A DNA stretch of 64,000 bases from Sphingomonas sp. (lineage in GTDB: Bacteria > Pseudomonadota > Alphaproteobacteria > Sphingomonadales > Sphingomonadaceae): positions 2,046,001 to 2,110,000 of the forward strand of contig NZ_JAHBZI010000001.1 in the NCBI RefSeq assembly GCF_019635515.1, in the 5' to 3' direction. Numbering within the stretch: the first letter of the stretch is position 1; each line of letters opens with the position of its first letter. The notes beneath the pieces are model-generated. The model was not told the origin of the DNA. It searched no databases and was given only the letters and a program-made list of their open reading frames with translations. Below are positions 58,725 to 64,000 of the stretch, piece by piece. Made by a program: the position numbers and the translations under genes.

Positions 58725-59030
58725 ATGCAAGAACGCGAGCCCTGCGTTTATATTTTAGCCAGCGGCAAGAACGGCACGCTCTATGTTGGCGTGACGTCAG
58801 ATTTGCTCGGTCGGCTCTACCAGCACCGCAATGGCATCACCAAAGGCTTCGCATGGGAGCATCGCGCACTGCAGCTGGTGTATTTCGAGATGCACGGTGA
58901 GATGGAAGCTGCAATTCTGCGTGAGAAGCAACTCAAGCGTTGGCGGCGTGAATGGAAGCTCAACCTAATTGAGAAGCACAACCCCGCATGGGTCGATCTG
59001 GCGGTTAGCCTAGGACTCGATCCACTCTAA
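58725..59030 (+). CDS. Small GIY-YIG endonuclease (UPF0213 type)
   Basis: 101 residues. The GIY-YIG core reads CVYILASGKNGTLYVGVTSD (YIL ... YVG), with Arg in LLGRLYQHRNGITKGFAWEH and the metal-binding Glu in MHGEMEAAILREKQLKRWRR. The role of this stand-alone family is not settled. Codon use is visibly less GC-rich than that of neighbours (TTTATATTTTAGCC and similar). It lies between chpT and cheA and is bracketed by related palindromes, suggesting a separate origin. Confidence 0.9.
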   Translation: MQEREPCVYILASGKNGTLYVGVTSDLLGRLYQHRNGITKGFAWEHRALQLVYFEMHGEMEAAILREKQLKRWRREWKLNLIEKHNPAWVDLAVSLGLDPL

Positions 59031-59034
59031 CTTT

Positions 59035-59134
59035 CGTCATCCCGGACTTGGTCCGGGATCCACTGTACCGCAAAATTCGGAAGCTCTCGGCTCCTGCCGC
59101 CCGGTGGATGCCGGACCATGTCCGGCATGACGAC
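59035..59134. repeat. Inverted-repeat pair right of the GIY-YIG gene
   Basis: Two units in opposite orientation: CGTCATCCCGGACTTGGTCC (with GGGATCCAC) at the left and GTGGATGCCGGACCATGTCC (with GGCATGACG) at the right, about 45 bp apart. Each unit folds on itself and the two units pair with one another. It separates the GIY-YIG gene from chpT. Confidence 0.88.
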
Positions 59135-59144
59135 GGGTAGACGT

Positions 59145-59786
59145 TCAAACCCGGAAACTAGCCCCGAACAGCAGCACGTCCGCATCCGGCGGCGAGACCT
59201 GAAGCACGCCCCCACCCTGCGTCACCAGCGCATGCGCCAGATACGCCGCCGCCGCGCGCGGGGTGATCGGCAGGTCGTCCTTGCCGCCGGCAAGCGCGCT
59301 GCGCAGTTCGGGGTCCAGCACGATGCGCGGTCCGTCGGCGCGCACGACGATCTCGATATTGCCCTCGACGATCTCGGCCCCGATCGCGAGATCGCCGCCG
59401 CGCACCAGCGCGTCGCCGCCGATCAGCGCGAGGTTGAGCAGCACCTTGATCGCCTGCTTGGGCAGCACCGGATCCTCGACCATCCAGCCGACATTGACCC
59501 GGTGGTTCTCGCCGAACAGCCCCTCGATCGCCGCCTGCGCCTCGCGCGTGTCGACGGTCTCGCCGAAGCCGCCCGCCGCGCCGAACGCCAGCCGGAAGAA
59601 TTTGAGCTTGTTGGCCGATGCCTTGGCGCTCTCGCTGAGCAGCTCCAGGCAGCGCGCCCGCATCTCGGGATCATGCTCGTCGGCGAGCAGTTCCAGCCCG
59701 TTGTTGAGCGCCCCGACCGGGCTCAACAGGTCATGGCAAAGCCGCGAGCAAAGCAGGCTGGCGAAGTCGGTCGGGCTGATGTTCAA
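59145..59786 (-). CDS. chpT: ChpT-type histidine phosphotransferase
   Basis: About 213 residues. LLCSRLCHDLLSPVGALNNG supplies the phosphorylatable His (His18 from the start used), followed by LELLADEHDPEMRARCLELL. A degenerate ATPase-like C-terminal domain follows (IKVLLNLALIGGDALVRGGD), as in ChpT. ChpT passes phosphoryl groups from CckA to CtrA and CpdR. The start is uncertain: TTG at 59784-59786 has GGAG 8 nt upstream, while the frame opens at 59843 with an ATG that lacks a site. It lies 0.5 kb upstream of cheA on the same strand. Confidence 0.9.
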   Translation of the reverse strand: MNISPTDFASLLCSRLCHDLLSPVGALNNGLELLADEHDPEMRARCLELLSESAKASANKLKFFRLAFGAAGGFGETVDTREAQAAIEGLFGENHRVNVGWMVEDPVLPKQAIKVLLNLALIGGDALVRGGDLAIGAEIVEGNIEIVVRADGPRIVLDPELRSALAGGKDDLPITPRAAAAYLAHALVTQGGGVLQVSPPDADVLLFGASFRV

Positions 59787-59903
59787 GTGCGGCGCTCCAG
59801 TGTTGCAGCCTCTTTGGCGCAGCATCCCGCGCCCTGCAAGCATGGGGCTGGCATGGGGTTCATGACAACGCTATCATCCAACAAAATAGCGAGGGGATGA
59901 GCG

Positions 59904-61181
59904 ATGCGAGGGTTCCTGCTTCCATTGGCCGCGGCCGCAATGATCGCGGGCGCCACCCCCGCTCCAGCCCAGACCAGCGTCGAGCCCGGCACGAGCTTCC
60001 GCATCGACAAGGCACGGATCGACAAGGCGCTGGCCGAGATGGTTTCCAGCAACCGCGCCGCAGGCGTCTCGGCGCTGGTGTGGAAAGACGGCCGCGAAGT
60101 CTATTTCCACGCCACCGGCCTCGCCGACCGCGAGGCCAATCGCCCGATGCGGCGCGACACGCTCGTCCAGATCTATTCGATGACCAAGCCGGTCACCGGC
60201 GTCGCGCTGATGCAGCTTTGGGAACAGGGCAAGTTCGGGCTCGACGATCCGCTTTCCAGATACCTCCCCGAATTCGCGACGATGCTGGTGCAGGACGGTA
60301 CCGGCGCCGACGGCCAGCCGCTGTGGCGGCCGGCGTCACGGCCGGTCACCGTCCGCGACATCCTCCGCCACACCGCCGGCTTCGCCTATGGCGGGGGCGA
60401 TACGGCGGCGGAGAAAGCCTTCGCCGACGCCGAGCCCCTGGCGCTGACCAACACCCTCACCGAATTCGGCCACCGCATTTCGCATGTGCCGCTGATCTTC
60501 GAGCCGGGCACCCAGTGGCGGTACAGCGCCGCGGTCGACGTTCAGGCGTTGCTGGTCGAGCGTCTGACGGGCGAGAAGTTCGAGGATTATGTCCAAGCGC
60601 ATGTGCTAAAGCCGCTCGGCATGACCCAGACCGGCTGGAGCCCGCCGCCGGAATATCTCCAGCGCCTCGCCGCGACCTATATCCTGGGCAAGGACGGCAA
60701 ATTGGTCCGCGAGGACGACAAGGCGATGCACGCCTTCAACTTCCCCAAGCCGGCGATGACGATGGGCGGCGCCGGGCTGGTGGCGCCGATTGACGATTAT
60801 ATGCGCTTCGCCCGGATGCTGGTGAACAGCGGCACCCTCGACGGCGCGCGCATACTCAAACCCTCGACGGTCCGATTGATGTCGACCAATCAGCTCGACG
60901 CCCGCGTCACCGAAAAGCAGTGGCTGCCGAGCAAGGGCAATGTCGGCTTCGGAATCGATTTCGCGGTGCGCATCGGCCGCCCGGTCAACGGCGAGGAAAA
61001 CCGTGGCGCGCTCGGCGAATTCTTCTGGGACGGCGCGGCAACCACCCTGTTCTGGGTCGATCCGGCCAACAAGCTCACCGCCGTGTTCTTCGTCCAGACC
61101 AAGCCGTTTCAGACCTCGCTGGTTCGCGACATTCGCCGCGCAGTCTATGGCGGCGACTATCTCGGACCAGCGGGAGACTGA
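59904..61181 (+). CDS. Secreted serine hydrolase (class C beta-lactamase/family VIII esterase fold)
   Basis: 425 residues with a signal peptide (MRGFLLPLAAAAMIAGATPAPAQ). The active-site SxxK is YSMTKPVTGVALMQLW with Ser92 and Lys95; the Tyr motif is in TQWRYSAAVDVQALLVERLT, and FFWDGAATTLFWVDP near the end stands in for the KTG/HxG region. Could be an esterase, D-aminopeptidase or weak beta-lactamase; substrate unknown. A GAGGGG site is close to the chosen ATG. Confidence 0.9.
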   Translation: MRGFLLPLAAAAMIAGATPAPAQTSVEPGTSFRIDKARIDKALAEMVSSNRAAGVSALVWKDGREVYFHATGLADREANRPMRRDTLVQIYSMTKPVTGVALMQLWEQGKFGLDDPLSRYLPEFATMLVQDGTGADGQPLWRPASRPVTVRDILRHTAGFAYGGGDTAAEKAFADAEPLALTNTLTEFGHRISHVPLIFEPGTQWRYSAAVDVQALLVERLTGEKFEDYVQAHVLKPLGMTQTGWSPPPEYLQRLAATYILGKDGKLVREDDKAMHAFNFPKPAMTMGGAGLVAPIDDYMRFARMLVNSGTLDGARILKPSTVRLMSTNQLDARVTEKQWLPSKGNVGFGIDFAVRIGRPVNGEENRGALGEFFWDGAATTLFWVDPANKLTAVFFVQTKPFQTSLVRDIRRAVYGGDYLGPAGD

Positions 61182-61185
61182 GCAG

Positions 61186-61332
61186 CTAAACCACCCGGCG
61201 GCCGCTGAAGAGCTGGATCAGGCCCACGATCAGCGCGACGACCAGCAGGATATGGATCAACCCGCCGGCAATGTGGAGCGAGAAGCCCAGCAGCCAGAGG
61301 ATGACGAGGATGACGGCGATGGTCCAAAGCAT
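61186..61332 (-). CDS. Small two-helix membrane protein (lmo0937-like, 48 aa)
   Basis: MLWTIAVILVILWLLGFSLH is one membrane helix and GGLIHILLVVALIVGLIQLF the second, with a basic end (SGRRVV). This matches the lmo0937-family of tiny membrane proteins. A GGAGAG site is 6 nt before the ATG. Convergent with the serine hydrolase, 4 bp apart. Confidence 0.85.
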   Translation of the reverse strand: MLWTIAVILVILWLLGFSLHIAGGLIHILLVVALIVGLIQLFSGRRVV

Positions 61333-61419
61333 GGCAGCTCTCCCTGTTTGAATTGCCATGCCAACGTGTTGCGGGGGCGGAACGTTCCCTGTCCCGTAAA
61401 CGTCATTCTGCGGGCGCCG

Positions 61420-62265
61420 CTATTCTGCCATTCCCCATTCGCCGAGCAATGCGCGCGCGCACGCGTCCACCTTCGCTTTGCGATCGTTCTCGCTCGGCCG
61501 CTCGGCAAGCCTGCGCAAATCGCCGGCAAGCTGGGTGCGCAAGCCGGGCTCCAGATGTCGCGCCACACTCGATAAGCAGTTCACCTTGCCATCCCCGTCC
61601 GTGCCGCGCAGCACGCGCTGGAGCGGTCCAACGATCGACGTGCCAAGCGTGCTCAGCCACTCGGCCATCGGCATCGCGATCGGCCAGTTGGGATCGAAGG
61701 TCCACACGATGAGATCGTCCAGATACGGCGCCACCGCCGGGTAGCCAGCCTCCGCCAGCAGCGGCACCATTTCCTCGTCGCATTTGTCATGCGGAAGCAG
61801 ATCGCGGACGTCGCCGGTCTCGGCGGGTACGCGATCGAACCCGATCACCGTGCCGCATTGCGCCAACGCGGTCGCGCGATCCGCGTCCCACTCATACACC
61901 ACCTGTTCTACGGGCCGCCACAGCGCCATGCCGCTACTCGACACGATCAGCCACAGCTTGCCATCGGCCAAAGCCATCTCCGCATCGCGCGCCGATGGCG
62001 CAGGCTTGCCGCTCGGATGCGAATGCCAATAGCCAACGATCGTCGCCCCGCCTGCCCGCTCTGCCTTCAGCGCGGCGAACAGAGCCGCCGGATCGATCTC
62101 GAACATCCGCTCCGGCTGGTCGGCGACATTCGCCGCGACCTGGGCATGTGAAATCTCATCCGCATCGCCGAACAACAGCCCGCACGCCTCGCGCGGATGC
62201 GCCTCCCGAGCCGCGCGCTGGATTAGTTCGACAACACACCTTGAAATCCGGACCCGCATAGCCAT
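61420..62265 (-). CDS. JAB/MPN metalloprotease fused to a DUF5071-like domain
   Basis: 281 residues. The N-terminal MPN+ domain (1-135) has the JAMM site: Glu26 in HPREACGLLFGDA, then VGYWHSHPSGKPAPSARDAE with His81, His83, Ser91 and Asp94. Prokaryotic relatives remove C-terminal residues from sulfur-carrier proteins or cut isopeptides. Residues about 155-260 read RDLLPHDKCDEEMVPLLAEA, LIVWTFDPNWPIAMPMAEWL, a pattern I associate with DUF5071. It is divergent from rluD with only 12 bp between starts. Confidence 0.82.
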   Translation of the reverse strand: MAMRVRISRCVVELIQRAAREAHPREACGLLFGDADEISHAQVAANVADQPERMFEIDPAALFAALKAERAGGATIVGYWHSHPSGKPAPSARDAEMALADGKLWLIVSSSGMALWRPVEQVVYEWDADRATALAQCGTVIGFDRVPAETGDVRDLLPHDKCDEEMVPLLAEAGYPAVAPYLDDLIVWTFDPNWPIAMPMAEWLSTLGTSIVGPLQRVLRGTDGDGKVNCLSSVARHLEPGLRTQLAGDLRRLAERPSENDRKAKVDACARALLGEWGMAE

Positions 62266-62277
62266 CTACGGTAAAAC

Positions 62278-63228
62278 ATGAATCAGGGGGTTTCCATCGT
62301 CGAAGCACGTATCGCGGACGCGGCCGATGGCTGGCGTCTCGATCGCGCGCTCGCGGAAGCGGTGCCCACCTTGTCTCGCGAGCGGATCAAGGCGCTGATC
62401 TCGACCGGACAGGTCACCGGCCCGCACGGGCTGATCCGCGACCCCGCCAGGAAATTCCCGGGGGGCAGCCTCTTCACGCTGACCATTCCGGACGCCACGC
62501 CGCCGCACAACGAAGCGCAGGATATCGCGCTAAACGTGGTGTTCGAGGACGAGCATCTGATCGTGATCGACAAGCCCGCGGGGCTCGTCGTCCATCCGGC
62601 GGCCGGCAATCTCGACGGGACCTTGGTCAACGCTCTGCTCCATCATTGCGCCGGGCAATTGTCCGGCATTGGCGGCGTCGCCCGGCCGGGCATCGTCCAC
62701 CGCATCGACAAGGGCACGTCGGGGCTGATGGTCGCGGCGAAGACTGACCCGGCGCATGTCGGGCTGGCGCGCCAGTTCAAGGCGCACAGCATCGATCGGC
62801 GCTACAAGGCGATCGTCAACGGCAATGTCCGCACCGAGACCGGGACCGTCAGCGCCTGGCTCGCCCGCTCGCCGGTCAATCGCAAGAAGATCGCAGTTGT
62901 CCGGGAAGGGGTTGGAAAGCACGCGATCACCCATTGGCGCCGCGAACACCGCCTTCGGAGTGCGGATCTTATCGAATGCCGCCTGGAAACGGGAAGAACC
63001 CACCAGGTCCGCGTCCACATGGCCTCGATCGGCCATGCACTTTTGGGAGACCCGGTATATGGAGGCTCGAACAAGCATCGGGCCCTTTTGGAAACCTTGA
63101 ATTTCCACCGCCAAGCCTTGCATGCGGCCCATCTCGGGTTCATTCACCCGGTGAAAAGCCACGCTTTGGCGTTCGATAGCGAAATGCCTGCGGATATGCA
63201 GGAACTGTACGCTAACCTCGTCGTATGA
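62278..63228 (+). CDS. rluD: 23S rRNA pseudouridine synthase, RluD family
   Basis: 316 residues. S4 RNA-binding domain first (WRLDRALAEAVPTLSRERIK, ALISTGQVTG), then the synthase domain with VFEDEHLIVIDKPAGLVVHP, the catalytic Asp144 in GIVHRIDKGTSGLMVAAKTD and ECRLETGRTHQVRVHMASIG. RluD modifies U1911, U1915 and U1917 in 23S helix 69. It immediately precedes rpoH, an arrangement common in Alphaproteobacteria. Confidence 0.94.
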   Translation: MNQGVSIVEARIADAADGWRLDRALAEAVPTLSRERIKALISTGQVTGPHGLIRDPARKFPGGSLFTLTIPDATPPHNEAQDIALNVVFEDEHLIVIDKPAGLVVHPAAGNLDGTLVNALLHHCAGQLSGIGGVARPGIVHRIDKGTSGLMVAAKTDPAHVGLARQFKAHSIDRRYKAIVNGNVRTETGTVSAWLARSPVNRKKIAVVREGVGKHAITHWRREHRLRSADLIECRLETGRTHQVRVHMASIGHALLGDPVYGGSNKHRALLETLNFHRQALHAAHLGFIHPVKSHALAFDSEMPADMQELYANLVV

Positions 63229-63281
63229 ATTGAGAGCGCCTTTCGCCCCCGGGCGACGCGTTCAGAAAGGGAGTTTGGATC

Positions 63282-64000
63282 ATGGCAAACGGCAGCAATG
63301 TCCCAGCGACGATCCCCGCGCTTGGCGGTGAGCAGAGCCTCAACCGCTACCTGTCCGAGATCAAGAAGTTTCCAATCCTGGCGCCCGAGCAGGAATATAT
63401 GCTCGCCAAGCGCTTCCAGGAGCATGGCGACACCGAGGCCGCGGCGCAGCTGGTAACCTCGCATCTGCGCCTCGTGGCGAAGATCGCGATGGGCTATCGC
63501 GGCTATGGCCTGCCGGTCAGCGAGTTGATCTCCGAGGGCAATATCGGCCTGATGCAGGGCGTGAAGAAGTTCGAGCCCGATCGCGGTTTCCGCCTGGCCA
63601 CCTATGCCATGTGGTGGATTCGCGCGAGCATCCAGGAATTCATCCTGCGCTCCTGGTCCCTCGTGAAGATGGGCACCACCGCCGCGCAGAAGAAGCTGTT
63701 CTTCAACCTGCGCCGGATGAAGGCCAAGCTCGATGCGTTCGAGGATGGCGACCTGTCCCCCGAGCATCTCGCCAAGATCGCCACCGATCTGGGCGTAACC
63801 GAGGAGGAAGTGACCTCGATGAACCGCCGCATGGCGATGGGCGGGGATACCTCGCTCAACGTGCCGATGCGCGAGGATGGCGAGAGCCAGTGGCAGGATT
63901 GGCTACAGGACGATGCGCCCTTGCAGGACGCGGTCGTCGCCGATGCCCAGGAAGCCGATGTCCGCCACGAGATGCTGACCTCGGCGATGGACGACCTCAA
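63282..64000 (+). CDS. rpoH: Heat-shock sigma factor RpoH (5' part; runs off the window)
   Basis: First 239 codons of sigma-32. Region 1.2/2: SLNRYLSEIKKFPILAPEQE, HLRLVAKIAMGYRGYGLPVS, ELISEGNIGLMQGVKKFEPD, RGFRLATYAMWWIRASIQEF. RpoH box: KLFFNLRRMKAKLDAFEDGD. Region 3: PEHLAKIATDLGVTEEEVTS. These distinguish it from RpoD. AAGGGAG precedes the ATG. Region 4 lies beyond the right edge. Confidence 0.97.
   Translation, partial: MANGSNVPATIPALGGEQSLNRYLSEIKKFPILAPEQEYMLAKRFQEHGDTEAAAQLVTSHLRLVAKIAMGYRGYGLPVSELISEGNIGLMQGVKKFEPDRGFRLATYAMWWIRASIQEFILRSWSLVKMGTTAAQKKLFFNLRRMKAKLDAFEDGDLSPEHLAKIATDLGVTEEEVTSMNRRMAMGGDTSLNVPMREDGESQWQDWLQDDAPLQDAVVADAQEADVRHEMLTSAMDDL

Overview
The window is chromosomal DNA from a high-GC alphaproteobacterium, most likely Sphingomonas or a close relative in the Sphingomonadaceae. 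Support comes from the DivL and ChpT homologues of the CtrA phosphorelay, the AmgK/MurU cell-wall recycling pair, a class A RNase P RNA, the rluD-rpoH pair, dense 4-bp ATGA/GTGA start-stop overlaps, and many copies of two families of intergenic inverted repeats. I see no prophage, integrase, transposase, tRNA gene, rRNA or CRISPR array.

Positions 1-12.3 kb, minus strand: ahcY with its terminator and a perfect 20-bp palindrome upstream, then divL, then tightly packed tsaE-amgK-murU-addB-addA (addA runs off the left edge). Positions 12.6-24.6 kb: yqgE, a peroxiredoxin, a small alanine-rich protein, AMP nucleosidase, SIMPL and M2-peptidase genes, a GFA/lipoprotein-like/hydrolase trio, a marR-emrA-emrB efflux operon with a clear operator, and asd. 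Positions 24.8-31.7 kb: S41 and S9 peptidases, a DUF2383 protein, a CPA2 antiporter and several small membrane proteins.

Positions 31.7-38.4 kb hold the ribosome/SRP block ffh-rpsP-rimM ... trmD-rplS. It is split by a metallophosphoesterase, a small membrane protein, an arsR-SRPBCC pair and one opposing oxidoreductase gene. Then come a GGDEF-EAL protein, mtaB-ftsY, yciB and sodB. Positions 45.5-49.6 kb carry a phage-shock locus: pspF diverges from a sigma-54 promoter that reads through a mini-protein, pspA, pspB, pspC and five further small genes. Four of those five encode one membrane segment followed by a coiled coil with the same ERI/V-x-x-LE motif as PspB. This expanded psp operon is the best candidate here for an undescribed system.

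Positions 49.7-64 kb: sufE, a ferredoxin/J-protein pair, rnpB, small secreted proteins, an AmpD-like amidase, a complete chemotaxis core (cheA-cheW-cheY-cheB-cheR) with an unusual CheA and a CtrA-like box upstream, a GIY-YIG gene bracketed by repeats, chpT, a serine hydrolase, a JAB metalloprotease fused to a DUF5071-like domain, rluD and the 5' part of rpoH. Functional threads are CtrA-pathway signalling (divL, chpT, possibly the che promoter), cell-wall recycling (amidase, amgK, murU), envelope stress (psp) and heat shock (rpoH). All names come from reading motifs by eye; no database search was possible.
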